This document shows positions 1-8,184 of a DNA stretch of 64,000 bases, piece by piece; within the stretch, counting starts at the first letter, position 1, and every line of letters starts with the position of its first letter. Position numbers and translations under genes: made by a program. The notes under the pieces were generated by a model. That model did no database searches, was not told the origin of the DNA, and saw only the letters and a list, made by a program, of their open reading frames with translations. The DNA lies in assembly GCA_900318645.1 (NCBI GenBank), contig ONLH01000009.1, forward strand, positions 1 to 64,000, written 5' to 3'. Origin of the DNA: an uncultured Prevotellaceae bacterium (lineage in GTDB: Bacteria > Bacteroidota > Bacteroidia > Bacteroidales > Muribaculaceae).

Positions 1-393
1 AAGCTCATCGAAGATGAGCGCAGCTTGGTGGCTGCCAAATCAAGTGGAAAGTGCGTCGAAGACGAACTTCTACATACGCCCAAAGCCTGTCAATCACAAT
101 GTTCCTCTTCGAGGCACTTGCAATATTCAGTTCATGGACCAAGCTGCGAACCTCTTCGAGGTTCTTGCATGGTCTTTCTCATTGAAATCGGTTCTTCGAA
201 CCGCTGACATCTTTCGATGTTTCCCCGGACACTGATAATAAAGTTTATCGGTAAGTTAGCCCCTTGCAAGCTTTGAAGGTGTTTCATAATTCATTTGTAG
301 CATTTTATGTCGTGCTTTGCGTGAGCACCTTTTGCTCTGCGAAGCCAAATTGAACAAAATAAATTATTATTTTAATTATATTAATAATAATGT
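1..393. other. Non-coding left edge with serial small hairpins
   Basis: No convincing gene is seen; the short open frames lack homology and codon character. The stretch contains a series of perfect short stems with 3-4 nt loops: 3-19 (GCTCATC/GATGAGC, loop GAA), 54-64 (CGTC/GACG, GAA), 104-114 (CCTC/GAGG, TTC), 148-164 (GAACCTC/GAGGTTC, TTC), 189-203 (CGGTTC/GAACCG, TTC) and 207-220 (ACATC/GATGT). The first five are spaced roughly 40-50 nt. An AT-rich inverted segment (about 362-393) lies just after the stop codon of the minus-strand GH9 gene. The element may continue outside the window. Confidence 0.5.
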
Positions 394-2910
394 TTAATAT
401 AGCAGTAGGGTAGGGAGCGACACGAAGCTGTAGCCCTTTTTCTTCAGTTCCTTGATGAGTGCGGGCAGACGGTCGTAGAATTTCTCGGTGCGACGCTCGT
501 CGGTCCCGAAGTGTATCATCAGCAGGTGGCCATTGAGGGTCTTCTCCTTCTCGCAGCGCATGATGCGGTCCCACAGCCACTTGTTGTCACGATAGGGGTT
601 GCCGCCGGTGATGCCTGGATAGGTGTAATCCATGCTGCTCAAGGTGCCGGGCGAAAAATTCACCAATTGCAGGCCCATCTCTTTTGCCCAGGCCGCTATG
701 GTGGCGTTGTGCCACTCATAGGGCGGAATCATCCAGGGTGCTTCCTGTGGCGTGATACCGAACTTTGCCAGTTGCTCAAAACTCTTGATGATGTCATTGC
801 GGAATTCTTCTCGTGTCACCAGTAGCGAGTCGCGCTTTTCCCATGAGCAATACACCAGGTGACCATAGCTGTGGCTGCCCACGTAGTGCCCGTCACCCAC
901 AAGCCGCTTGACTATATCAGGATAAAGGTCAAAGAAGCGTCCCGTGAAAAAGAATGCCCCCTTGATGCCGTTCTTCTTGAGTGTCGTGATGATGCGCTCG
1001 GCACCATCGGCACGATCGTCGGCGGTAAAGACTAGGCAAATCTGCTTTTTTGTCGTGTCGCCGCGCACGATGGCTCCCTCATCCCATAGGAAACGGCCGC
1101 TTGCTTCCTTGCCCTCCATCTCATAGAACGAGAACGGGAATGTCAGCGATGCGGTGCCGTCCATCGTGGGCTCGTTGGTGCTGTAATCGTGGGTGTTGTC
1201 GTGATACACCACGTCACCTGGCTGGAACATCTCATAGGTGTTGCCCTCGATGTTGAGCATGTCATCAGCCAGGTTCACTCCCTTGAGGCTGTTAAAGATG
1301 GTGGCATACACTGGCCCGTCCACCAGGCCTCCCGTGGGCATGCCCACGCGCTCCATGACAAAGTTGCTGTGCGTCGCGTGAGGATAGGTCCCGCCTCGGG
1401 GCAGTTCCACAATCATGCTCGTGCCCCACGGATTGCATCCCAGCAGCCAGTCGCGCAAGGCACTTTCCGTTTCCATGAACTGACGGTCACCCGTCAGTTG
1501 GCGGTAGAGGATGCACTGGGTCAGCAGTGCCGTCGTCAGGTTGTTGCTGCACCAGATGCCCGGCACGCCCCACAGGAAGGGATTGCCCGTCTGCTCGGCA
1601 CGTCCTTGAACACGCTCGATGCCCGCCTTGATGTTGCGGATGAATTCGGCTTCAAGCCGCTTGTTGTCTTTGGCCTCTTGTGCTACACGCACGTGTCCCA
1701 TGTTCATGAACGGGTACCACTGGTAGTGGCGTGCACTGTCGGCACCCATCCACGGTGTGACGGGCTCGCGGCGGCCATATTCCACCGCCTGGGTCAGAAA
1801 CTTCTCGTCACCCGTCATGCGGTAGAGTTCAATCGCCCCCAGTTCCATGTCATCCACCCAGTTGTCTTCCTCGTAGATGTAGGGCGATACCACGCTCACC
1901 GTCTGAGCATTGCCGGGCTTGTCGATGCCCACCTGATAGGCATCGGCGGCCTTGGCGCGGATTTTGGCGGCAAACTCGGGATAATACGGTGCCAATATCT
2001 CGGCTCCCAATGCGAAGTCGCTGGCAAATTTGCCCGCTGTGCTGGCCGCTCCCATCGTCGCGTTCATGAATTTGCCCCGCTGCTGCGGCTTGCCGTCAAT
2101 GTAATAGACGGGCCGTCCGTTATTAGGTCCCCAGCCATAGTCTGCAGGGTCGTCCTTGGGCAGTTTCATCCCGATGTGGTCACGGTCGTCGGCAATCTGG
2201 TTATAGAGTTCCCCCTTGCTGGGGTTCATTTTGTCGAGCCACGTCAGGCCCCAATAGATCTCATCGATGATGTCAGGAATGCCGTTGGCTCCTTTTAGAC
2301 CGTTAGCCTGATACTGGTCTCCGAAGGCGCGTGGGCACTGTTGCCAGGCCAGCATCATCTGGTAGATGGCATTGGCGCTTGTAGTGGTATATTGCAGCAG
2401 GTCGGCGGCATCATGCCAGCCGCCGCGCACATCGATGTGCTGTCCTTCTTTCTCGGGGTGGTAGCGCACATAGGCATCCTTCACATGGCAACTGTCGCGC
2501 TGGAACGGATTGAATCCGCACCGCTGTTGCCGCATGTAGTTCAGCACAAAGTCGGCCGTGCCGTCCCACACCCTGTTGTTGATGGGAAAAACGGGTGACT
2601 CAATGCCGCCTGCCACGATGCGGTAGGCTCCGTCGAGGTTAAAATCGCTGAAGTCCAGTCTGCACGTGGTTGCCATCTGTCCCCATGGCCCCATATCTCT
2701 CGTTTTGGATGAGCGATAGACGGTTTTCCCTGTATAGGCGTCAACGAGTTCAAATCCGGAAATCTGAACCGTTTCCTGGCTCATGAGCACTGCCACCTTG
2801 GTCGCATTGGGCAGGTAACCCAGTTGATTGATACGTATCCAGCCGGCAGCATGGCTGCTGACGAAGCATGTCAGCAGGATGAAGGCTATTGTGATTAGTC
2901 TGATTCTCAT
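394..2910 (-). CDS. Secreted GH9 endoglucanase fused to CE4 polysaccharide deacetylase
   Basis: 838 residues. The start at 2910 gives a clean signal peptide (MRIRLITIAFILLTCFVSSHA); a start further upstream would run through the promoter. Residues about 24-110 form the N-terminal Ig-like CelD_N domain (IRINQLGYLP), about 115-600 the GH9 (alpha/alpha)6 catalytic domain with GGWHDAAD at 163-170 (nucleophile/base Asp pair), the WLLGCNPWGTS region, and a Glu near 580 in the STNEP motif (general acid). Residues 621-838 form a NodB-type CE4 deacetylase: FTADD supplies the two Asp, SHSYGH the metal-binding His pair, IPPY the RxPY-like motif and LLMIHFG the late His. It probably hydrolyses beta-1,4-glucan or a mixed-linkage glucan and deacetylates an attached or nearby sugar, in the periplasm or outside the cell. 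GH9 with CelD_N is common in gut Bacteroidetes; the C-terminal CE4 fusion is the unusual part. It stands alone, with its own promoter. Confidence 0.9.
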   Translation of the reverse strand: MRIRLITIAFILLTCFVSSHAAGWIRINQLGYLPNATKVAVLMSQETVQISGFELVDAYTGKTVYRSSKTRDMGPWGQMATTCRLDFSDFNLDGAYRIVAGGIESPVFPINNRVWDGTADFVLNYMRQQRCGFNPFQRDSCHVKDAYVRYHPEKEGQHIDVRGGWHDAADLLQYTTTSANAIYQMMLAWQQCPRAFGDQYQANGLKGANGIPDIIDEIYWGLTWLDKMNPSKGELYNQIADDRDHIGMKLPKDDPADYGWGPNNGRPVYYIDGKPQQRGKFMNATMGAASTAGKFASDFALGAEILAPYYPEFAAKIRAKAADAYQVGIDKPGNAQTVSVVSPYIYEEDNWVDDMELGAIELYRMTGDEKFLTQAVEYGRREPVTPWMGADSARHYQWYPFMNMGHVRVAQEAKDNKRLEAEFIRNIKAGIERVQGRAEQTGNPFLWGVPGIWCSNNLTTALLTQCILYRQLTGDRQFMETESALRDWLLGCNPWGTSMIVELPRGGTYPHATHSNFVMERVGMPTGGLVDGPVYATIFNSLKGVNLADDMLNIEGNTYEMFQPGDVVYHDNTHDYSTNEPTMDGTASLTFPFSFYEMEGKEASGRFLWDEGAIVRGDTTKKQICLVFTADDRADGAERIITTLKKNGIKGAFFFTGRFFDLYPDIVKRLVGDGHYVGSHSYGHLVYCSWEKRDSLLVTREEFRNDIIKSFEQLAKFGITPQEAPWMIPPYEWHNATIAAWAKEMGLQLVNFSPGTLSSMDYTYPGITGGNPYRDNKWLWDRIMRCEKEKTLNGHLLMIHFGTDERRTEKFYDRLPALIKELKKKGYSFVSLPTLLLY

Positions 2911-2940
2911 TTTTTCTTTAATCCTTTTCTTGTTGAGCAA

Positions 2941-2971
2941 CAAAGGTAGAACAATTTTTTCAATACCACAA
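2941..2971 (-). promoter_or_regulatory. Promoter of the GH9-CE4 gene
   Basis: On the minus strand, a TTG at 2971-2969 lies 20 nt from TACCTTTG at 2948-2941, matching the Bacteroidetes -33/-7 consensus. The ATG at 2910 follows after about 30 nt. Confidence 0.75.
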
Positions 2972-3046
2972 TAGGGCATTTCACGGTTTATAGGGTCGCT
3001 ATCCTACTCTAAAAGAGTGGTTTTTGAAACTATTTTCAACAAAAAG

Positions 3047-3077
3047 TTGCACGTTTTAATAATTGTCTATACCTTTG
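3047..3077 (+). promoter_or_regulatory. Promoter with long 5' leader for the dockerin gene at 3251
   Basis: TTG at 3047-3049, a 20-nt spacer, then TACCTTTG at 3070-3077. The coding start is about 170 nt further on, so the mRNA leader is unusually long. The leader contains a small stem around 3111-3128 (GGAAGC / GCTTTCC). No known riboswitch is recognisable. Confidence 0.75.
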
Positions 3078-3250
3078 CCGATTGTGTTGAAGTGGGTTAC
3101 AGTGGGAAGCATATTGCTTTCCTAATAGGACTGTGGATTTAGTTTTCACGATCGCGCGTGATGTGCGATGGTTGTTGCCTATGATGCCTTCTGATACATC
3201 AGTGATGATGAATTAATCATGTTTAAACCTATTAAATATTATTGCTTCTA

Positions 3251-4561
3251 ATGATGAAACGCTTTTTACTTGCTGTAGTGTGTGTGATTATTGCTACTGC
3301 TGCGTTCGCACAGTTTGACCAAGCTGGCTTTTATCGTGTTCATAGTGTTAATACTGACAGCTACATCTGCATCAGGGGTACAAAGTATATGAAGTCCTAC
3401 CAGGCTGATGCTTTCTGGCCTTGTGTACTGATGCTGAATGACTCGGCACAGGTGAGTGATCCGGGTTCAATCATTTACATTCCTGCTCTGTCGCAAACCA
3501 GTCTCTATGCACAAGGTGTGGACACCTATTCACTGACTAACTTGAGTATTGATGTTGAAACATCAGAGGCTCGTGAGAATGGACTGGACACCTATCTGGC
3601 TATTACCAAGTATAATAATTATCCATGCTATTTCCGTGACTATGGTTTCGGCATGACCTCTGGTTTTGGTGACAAGACCGAAACCAGGTGGTGGATTGAG
3701 CCCGTCAACGCTGGCTCTATCGACACTTCCTTCTTCGGTGTGAAGCCGGTGAATGAGGCCGTTTGTGATGCCGAGGGTTGGTACTGGACTACCATCTGCT
3801 GCGACTTCCCGTTCATGTTGCCTTTGGGCGGTGGCGTTGAGGGTGCTTACACGATTCAGGAGGTCAAGATGGGTATCGACAGCATGTATTATGCCGAGCC
3901 CGTCAAATTGTACGGTCAGGGTGATATCGTTTCTGCAGCTACTCCGGTTCTGCTCAAGTGCAAGGCTGCTTATGCCAGCGGCAACAAGGTCGTTCCTGTT
4001 GGCGAGATTGCCAATCACAGGAATATGCCCATCGCGAATGATTTGTTGATGGGTAACTACTTCAGCAGTTTCTATAACCACGCTTCTTTGATCGACACCT
4101 TTGCTGTCAAGCAGTACATCCCTGAGCAGGCTACCTTGGCAACGGACGAGAACCTGGCACTCGGTGTGGACGCTGACGGCAAGTTGGGCTTCTTCCCCTT
4201 GCAGCACAACCAGGAGGAGGACATCTTCATGGCTGCCAACACCGCTTGGCTTTCTGTCGAGCTTATGGGCGAAGATTTTAAGGGTCTGACGTCTGTTTAT
4301 CTGGGTAAAGCTCCCGAGGCAGAACCTGAACCCGAGCCTGAAATCATTGATGGTGACGTCAATGGCGATGGCGAGGTATCAATCAAGGATGTATCGTCGC
4401 TCATTGAGTTGTTGATTACTGGTGGCGCTGATAACGATTCCAGGGCTTTGAAGGCTGAATACGAGGCTGCAGATCTGAATCATGATGGCAAACTGTCAGT
4501 CAAGGATGTGTCACTGCTTATCGAACTATTGATGGGCACAGAAGCTGACGTAGAGCAATAA
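3251..4561 (+). CDS. Secreted protein of unknown function with C-terminal dockerin-type repeat
   Basis: 436 residues counted from the first of two tandem ATG codons. A signal peptide (MMKRFLLAVVCVIIATAAFA) is followed by about 330 residues that match no family I recognise. They are Tyr/Asp-rich, contain PCYFRDYGFGMTSGFGDK, and look like a beta-rich extracellular module. An acidic Pro/Glu linker (EAEPEPEPEII) leads to two EF-hand-like calcium loops, GDVNGDGEVSIKDV and ADLNHDGKLSVKDV (encoded from 4352 to about 4540). These pairs are typical of dockerin domains; in cellulosomes dockerins bind cohesins, but the partner in Bacteroidetes is generally unknown. No cohesin is encoded nearby. It is a single-gene unit between its own promoter and a terminator. 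Confidence 0.75.
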   Translation: MMKRFLLAVVCVIIATAAFAQFDQAGFYRVHSVNTDSYICIRGTKYMKSYQADAFWPCVLMLNDSAQVSDPGSIIYIPALSQTSLYAQGVDTYSLTNLSIDVETSEARENGLDTYLAITKYNNYPCYFRDYGFGMTSGFGDKTETRWWIEPVNAGSIDTSFFGVKPVNEAVCDAEGWYWTTICCDFPFMLPLGGGVEGAYTIQEVKMGIDSMYYAEPVKLYGQGDIVSAATPVLLKCKAAYASGNKVVPVGEIANHRNMPIANDLLMGNYFSSFYNHASLIDTFAVKQYIPEQATLATDENLALGVDADGKLGFFPLQHNQEEDIFMAANTAWLSVELMGEDFKGLTSVYLGKAPEAEPEPEPEIIDGDVNGDGEVSIKDVSSLIELLITGGADNDSRALKAEYEAADLNHDGKLSVKDVSLLIELLMGTEADVEQ

Positions 4562-4606
4562 TCAACGATATTTCAGAGTCTCTCAAATCGGGACTCATCA
4601 AAATAG

Positions 4607-4639
4607 ATTGGGCGCGCTAAACCAGCGTGCCCAATTTTA
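4607..4639 (+). terminator. Terminator after the dockerin gene
   Basis: Arms ATTGGGCGCGCT (4607-4618) and AGCGTGCCCAAT (4624-4635), with one G-T pair, a 5-nt loop and a short T run on the + strand. Confidence 0.8.
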
Positions 4640-4732
4640 TTAATGTATAGTGAGCTCAATGAAATGATACTCTATAGCTCAACGAGTATCCACCAGAGAA
4701 TTGTAGGGGCTATGTCATAATTCGCCTCAAAT

Positions 4733-4753
4733 GTATAATCGGCCTAATGGCCG
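4733..4753 (+). repeat. GTA-hairpin repeat, copy 1
   Basis: GTATAAT foot, then CGGCC / GGCCG arms around TAAT. Member of the eleven-copy family described in the findings. Confidence 0.5.
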
Positions 4754-4778
4754 AGAAATTAAGCCGGCTTAATTTCTC
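4753..4778. repeat. Perfect 26-bp palindrome
   Basis: GAGAAATTAAGCC is followed directly by its exact reverse complement. It could form a cruciform, or bind a dimeric protein. Confidence 0.7.
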
Positions 4779-4900
4779 GCGCGAAGCGCGATTCAATTTT
4801 CAACTAATGAAATATGACACAGTCTCCATTCGTTAGACCTGAGCATCTATAGGCCATTGTTTTGTTTCTTGCTTGAAGCGCGAATCTTGTTGCGGGTAGG

Positions 4901-5443
4901 TCAGAAAACGAGCAGGCCCGTGATGCCGGCAAGGATAATCACCAGGATAGGGTGGATGCGCGTGAAATAGACGATGCAGAACGATGCTACGCAGATGGCG
5001 ATGGTGATCATGCGTTCACTGTTCAGGTAGCCGAAGTTCTCGCTGTTCATCAGCAGCAAGGCGGCCGAGGCAATCAGTCCCACCACCACGGGTCGTAACC
5101 CCATGAAGGCACCCTTGATAAAGGGACTCTGGCGATGGCGCTCAATGTAGTGGCTGGCGATGAGTGTGAGGATGAACGGCGGCAGAACCACTGTGAGCGT
5201 TGCCACAATCGAACCGAATACGCTACCGGTGACTACATAGCCGATGTAGGTCGCACTGTTGATGCCGATGGGGCCCGGTGTCATCTGCGAGATGGCGACG
5301 ATATCGGTAAACATCTGGCTCGTGATCCATCCCGAGTCCACGACTTCGCGCTGAATGAGCGACAGCATCGCATAGCCACCACCGAAGCCGAATAACCCAA
5401 TCTTCAGATAAGCCCATATCAGTTTCAAGTAGGTCTCAAGCAT
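4901..5443 (-). CDS. Chromate-transporter-family half protein (second of pair)
   Basis: 180 residues, the length of one CHR domain; long ChrA proteins have two. Near the N-terminus is the CHR signature FGFGGGYAMLSLIQREVV, then SQMTPGPIGINSATYIGY, with about five to six hydrophobic segments. Its start overlaps the end of the upstream half protein by 8 nt, so the two are probably co-translated and form a heterodimeric transporter. Family members export chromate by exchange with sulfate, but many short-chain pairs have no tested substrate. It is the last gene of the ileS-led minus-strand run. Confidence 0.88.
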   Translation of the reverse strand: MLETYLKLIWAYLKIGLFGFGGGYAMLSLIQREVVDSGWITSQMFTDIVAISQMTPGPIGINSATYIGYVVTGSVFGSIVATLTVVLPPFILTLIASHYIERHRQSPFIKGAFMGLRPVVVGLIASAALLLMNSENFGYLNSERMITIAICVASFCIVYFTRIHPILVIILAGITGLLVF

Positions 5444-6080
5444 GGCTTTCCACCTCCTCTCTGTTTGCTTCGTTGCCTCCGTTCTCTCCGTTGTCTCCCT
5501 TCATCAGCGACCTCAGATAGTAGATATAGCCTCCGATGGCTCCCAGCACGATGAAGATGATGGGGTTGGAGATATAGGGCAGCTTGCTGTAGATGAGCAA
5601 CGCCACTGTCACAGGGATGATAATGGTTTTCCAGTTGATGCCGGCGCTCTTGGCCGTGGTGAGAACGGGAGCGATAATCAAGGCAACGACGGCGGGGCGG
5701 ATACCCTTGAAGATGCGACTCACTACGGCATTGTTCTTGATGGTATCAGGCGTGAGGAAGATGGCGATAGCAAGAATCATCAGGAATGATGGCATGATGG
5801 TGCCTAAGGCGGCACAGATGCTACCCTTCAGCCCCTTCAATCGGTCACCGACAACGACACTGATGTTCACAGCCAGGATGCCTGGCATGGACTGTGCCAC
5901 TGCCAGCAGGTCAAGGAACTCGTCAAGGGCAATCCACTTGTGCTTTTCAACGATTTCACGCTGGATGATGCTGATCATAGCCCAACCACCACCAAAGGTG
6001 AACGCTCCAATCTTGCAGAACGTCAGAAACAGTTGCAGGTACAACCCGCTAGTTGATTCTCGCTTGTCAGTTAATTGCAC
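5436..6080 (-). CDS. Chromate-transporter-family half protein (first of pair)
   Basis: 214 residues. The CHR motif FTFGGGWAMISIIQREIV and SMPGILAVNISVVVGDRLKG are clear, with several membrane segments after them. PGILAVN here corresponds to PGPIGIN in the partner, so the halves differ at the usual signature and are not interchangeable copies. The C-terminus ends in a polar Gly/Asn/Glu tail (GDNGENGGNEANREE) encoded by a 9-bp-period TCTCCGTT-type DNA repeat, and so is probably not part of the conserved fold. It overlaps the next gene by 8 nt. Inorganic anion transport is the likely role; the substrate is not known. Confidence 0.88.
   Translation of the reverse strand: MQLTDKRESTSGLYLQLFLTFCKIGAFTFGGGWAMISIIQREIVEKHKWIALDEFLDLLAVAQSMPGILAVNISVVVGDRLKGLKGSICAALGTIMPSFLMILAIAIFLTPDTIKNNAVVSRIFKGIRPAVVALIIAPVLTTAKSAGINWKTIIIPVTVALLIYSKLPYISNPIIFIVLGAIGGYIYYLRSLMKGDNGENGGNEANREEVESHA
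5475..5501. repeat. 9-bp-period TCTCCGTT repeat inside a coding end
   Basis: Tandem CCTCCGTTC / TCTCCGTTG / TCTCC units at the 3' end of the first chromate-type gene; the same unit recurs at 7092-7135 and 26656-26697. Confidence 0.6.
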
Positions 6081-6105
6081 AACCTCTCCTCCTAAAAAGT
6101 TTACG

Positions 6106-6149
6106 ACCTAAAGTCTAACGTCTGATATCTAACGTCTAACGTTTAAAAC
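6106..6149. repeat. CTAAC-type short tandem repeat
   Basis: The gap between two minus-strand genes consists mostly of CTAAAGT, CTAACGTCT and CTAACGTTT units, spaced 7-9 nt or with small insertions. Similar tracts lie at 19305-19332, 20022-20040, 30620-30650 and 58502-58545. Confidence 0.5.
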
Positions 6150-7028
6150 CTACTTCTTCCGCTCAAATGTGCGTTGTACATGAATCAAGCCATAGTTGCT
6201 CTTGTTCAATCGGGTACGCATGAGCATCAGGCTGTCAACGTATGCCGTGCGTCCACGCTTGATGTCGTAACTCACGTAGCCATAGATGCGGCGAACGAGG
6301 CGCGTGGTGTCACTCTGGATGTCAAGACTCACCCAGCCGTCACTGTTAGTACCGCGTGTGATTTGGGCAGTGCCTCCGTCGCTGTAGTCGATATTCAGGC
6401 TCACTTTGAACTCATTGCCTCCACGCAGCAGCTTGTAGGAAAGCTGATAGCGGTCTCCGGGCTGTTTATTGGCCTCAGGCGGGAAATCAAAGGTGATGAA
6501 ACCGCGACGGGCCCCTGCAGTGAGCATATAATCGCGTGGACCTTTCCACAGGTCGGCACTGTCGCTGTTGATGTCGGTCTTCAGGTTCCTCAGGTGCTTG
6601 CCGTTGGGGCCGCCAGCGCGGGGCTGGGGGCTATGGGTCGGCGCTCCAGTGGGACCTGCCATCATATCCTCGGGTTGACTGTTGTCACGCGGGTCGAGCT
6701 TATCATAGCGTTCCTTGAGCTTGTTGACGGCTTTATCGTAGGCCTTGTTGTAGTCTTCCATGTTGTGGGCATACCACACTAGCGACGAGTCATAATCCTC
6801 TTGGGTAATGCCGTGTTTCTTGAAGATGGATTGCTTCATGACCAGCATGCTTGAGTCGCTCTCATAGTCCATGGAATGGCTGTCAATGTAAGCGTCGGCG
6901 AGTTGCAGGTCAACAATCAGGTCGGCCATCTCGTTGACACTGAGAACTCCGTCGGGCGTTCTGCCACACGACAGCAGGGCCAGCGTGATAGTGAGCAAGA
7001 ATGATATCTGAAGCAGGGCGTTGCGCAT
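6150..7028 (-). CDS. DUF4296 lipoprotein
   Basis: 292 residues with a lipoprotein signal ending LALLSCG. Residues about 25-115 form the DUF4296 domain (LSVNEMADLIVDLQLADAYIDSH, then KHGITQEDYDSSLVWYAHN), a helical Bacteroidetes-only module. After a low-complexity Pro/Gly linker (GPTGAPTHSPQP), the second half (about 150-290) is beta-rich and ends MRTRLNKSNYGLIHVQRTFERKK. It lies 11 nt after lspA. The DksA-like / lspA / DUF4296 order is common in Bacteroidetes. The function is unknown; it probably sits on the periplasmic face of a membrane. Confidence 0.85.
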   Translation of the reverse strand: MRNALLQISFLLTITLALLSCGRTPDGVLSVNEMADLIVDLQLADAYIDSHSMDYESDSSMLVMKQSIFKKHGITQEDYDSSLVWYAHNMEDYNKAYDKAVNKLKERYDKLDPRDNSQPEDMMAGPTGAPTHSPQPRAGGPNGKHLRNLKTDINSDSADLWKGPRDYMLTAGARRGFITFDFPPEANKQPGDRYQLSYKLLRGGNEFKVSLNIDYSDGGTAQITRGTNSDGWVSLDIQSDTTRLVRRIYGYVSYDIKRGRTAYVDSLMLMRTRLNKSNYGLIHVQRTFERKK

Positions 7029-7039
7029 GGAAAAATTCT

Positions 7040-7747
7040 TTATTCTTCCTCAGGATTGACTTCAATAGCTTGATCAGTAGCAGCCGTCGGATCTTCTCCG
7101 TTCTCTCCGTTTTCTCCATCCTCTCTGTTCTCTTCACTGCCGGTAGCAGTGGCCAGGTAGCGGGCATAGAACAGGATGAGCACAATGACGCTCACGCTCA
7201 ACGATGCGTCTGCTACGTTAAAGATGGGCTGGAAGAACACGAAGTGGTTACCACCGATCCAGGGCATCCAGTCGGGCCAGTTCCACTCACACAGCGGGAA
7301 ATAGAACATATCCACAACCCTGCCGTTGAACAGGCTGGCATAGCCGCCTTCGGGCGGGAAAAACTGTGCCACTTGAGGTGGCATAGGGCTGTTGAAAAGC
7401 AGGCCGTAGGCAATACAGTCAATGACATTGCCCAGTGCTCCTGCGGTGATCAGTGCGATGCAGGCGATGTAACCTTTGGGTATATCGCCACGCTTGCGCA
7501 GACGCCACAGGTAATAGATGAAGGCGCCCGATGCGATGATACGGAACAGCGTGAGCAGCAGTTTGCTGCCCAGTTCCATACCGAAGGCCATTCCGTTATT
7601 CTCGATGAATACCAGCCTGAACCAGGAGGTGATCATCAACTCTTCGCCATAGTAGAAATGGGTCTTGACCCAAATCTTCACGGCTTGGTCGATGACAATA
7701 ACCAGCGCGATAAGGAGCGCTGCAAGTTTGCCGTTAGAAAGTTTCAT
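7040..7747 (-). CDS. lspA: Signal peptidase II (lipoprotein signal peptidase)
   Basis: 235 residues from the ATG at 7747; the upstream in-frame start would overlap the preceding gene, and MKLSNGKLAALLIALVIVIDQ is the typical N-terminus. Four membrane segments are visible. The catalytic Asp pair lies in GALGNVIDCIAYG and FNVADASLS; NNGMAFGM matches the conserved NxGxAFG block. It cleaves prolipoproteins before the lipid-modified Cys in the inner membrane. As in other Bacteroidetes there is an insertion between the two Asp motifs (FPPEGGYASLFNG...). The C-terminal tail EENREDGENGENGEDP comes from a 9-bp-period repeat and is probably dispensable. It is 10 nt after the DksA-like gene. Confidence 0.95.
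   Translation of the reverse strand: MKLSNGKLAALLIALVIVIDQAVKIWVKTHFYYGEELMITSWFRLVFIENNGMAFGMELGSKLLLTLFRIIASGAFIYYLWRLRKRGDIPKGYIACIALITAGALGNVIDCIAYGLLFNSPMPPQVAQFFPPEGGYASLFNGRVVDMFYFPLCEWNWPDWMPWIGGNHFVFFQPIFNVADASLSVSVIVLILFYARYLATATGSEENREDGENGENGEDPTAATDQAIEVNPEEE
7092..7135. repeat. 9-bp-period TCTCCGTT repeat in lspA 3' end
   Basis: Units CTCCGTTCT, CTCCGTTTT, CTCCATCCT and CTCTGTTCT run in tandem and encode the acidic Glu-Asn-Gly tail of LspA. Confidence 0.65.
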
Positions 7748-7757
7748 GACGATAACG

Positions 7758-8144
7758 TCAACGTTTCTTTTTGCTCTTGGCTTCAATCTCCTTGCCCTCA
7801 ATCGACAGGGTAGTGTGGGGAACGGCTAGCAGGCGCTCCTTGGGGATGAGCTTACCCGTGATGCGGCAAACACCGTAGGTCTTGTTCTCGATACGCACCA
7901 GAGCTCCCTGCAGCTTGCGGATAAACTCCAGCTGACGTTGCAGCTGTTGGCTTGAGATCTCCTTCTGTTGGGTCGAGGCGCCCTCCTCCATCATCTTGAA
8001 GGTGGGATTGGACTCATCCACCATGATGTCGTTCTTGAGCTGCTCGTAGTTCTCTTGAGCCTGTTTGAGCTTGGCCAAGATGAGTTCTTTGAACTCTTGC
8101 AGTTCGGCATCGCTGTATCTAACTTTCTCTTGCTTTTTGTCCAT
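7758..8144 (-). CDS. DksA/TraR-family regulator without full zinc-finger cysteines
   Basis: 128 residues. A charged coiled-coil N-terminus (about 10-90, with ELQEFKELILAKLKQAQENYEQL) precedes a DksA/TraR C-terminal segment, YGVCRITGKLIPKERLLAVPHTTLSI. Canonical DksA has four Cys; only one is visible here, so the fold probably does without zinc. Family members bind the RNA polymerase secondary channel and adjust initiation. It sits between ileS and lspA, an order seen in many Bacteroidetes. A role in transcription is inferred from the family. Confidence 0.85.
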   Translation of the reverse strand: MDKKQEKVRYSDAELQEFKELILAKLKQAQENYEQLKNDIMVDESNPTFKMMEEGASTQQKEISSQQLQRQLEFIRKLQGALVRIENKTYGVCRITGKLIPKERLLAVPHTTLSIEGKEIEAKSKKKR

Positions 8145-8184
8145 ATTCAGGATATGATTGATGATAATCTGATATTCTTCGGGA

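Larger units (their letters stand above)
4562..4900. other. Convergent intergenic gap with stacked palindromes
   Basis: This gap separates two convergent genes. After the terminator it holds a GTA-hairpin repeat (4733-4753), then a perfect 26-bp palindrome at 4753-4778 (GAGAAATTAAGCC and its complement, no loop), then TCGCGC/GCGCGA around a GAA loop at about 4777-4791. No gene is seen. Confidence 0.6.

Noticed and set aside
14-235. Small + strand ORFs at the left edge
   Set aside because: They run through the hairpin series, lack a ribosome site or promoter, and match no family.
1189-2298. Long + strand open frame of 369 codons opposite the GH9 gene
   Set aside because: It is a shadow of the real minus-strand gene, made possible by the GC-rich third positions; there are no family motifs.
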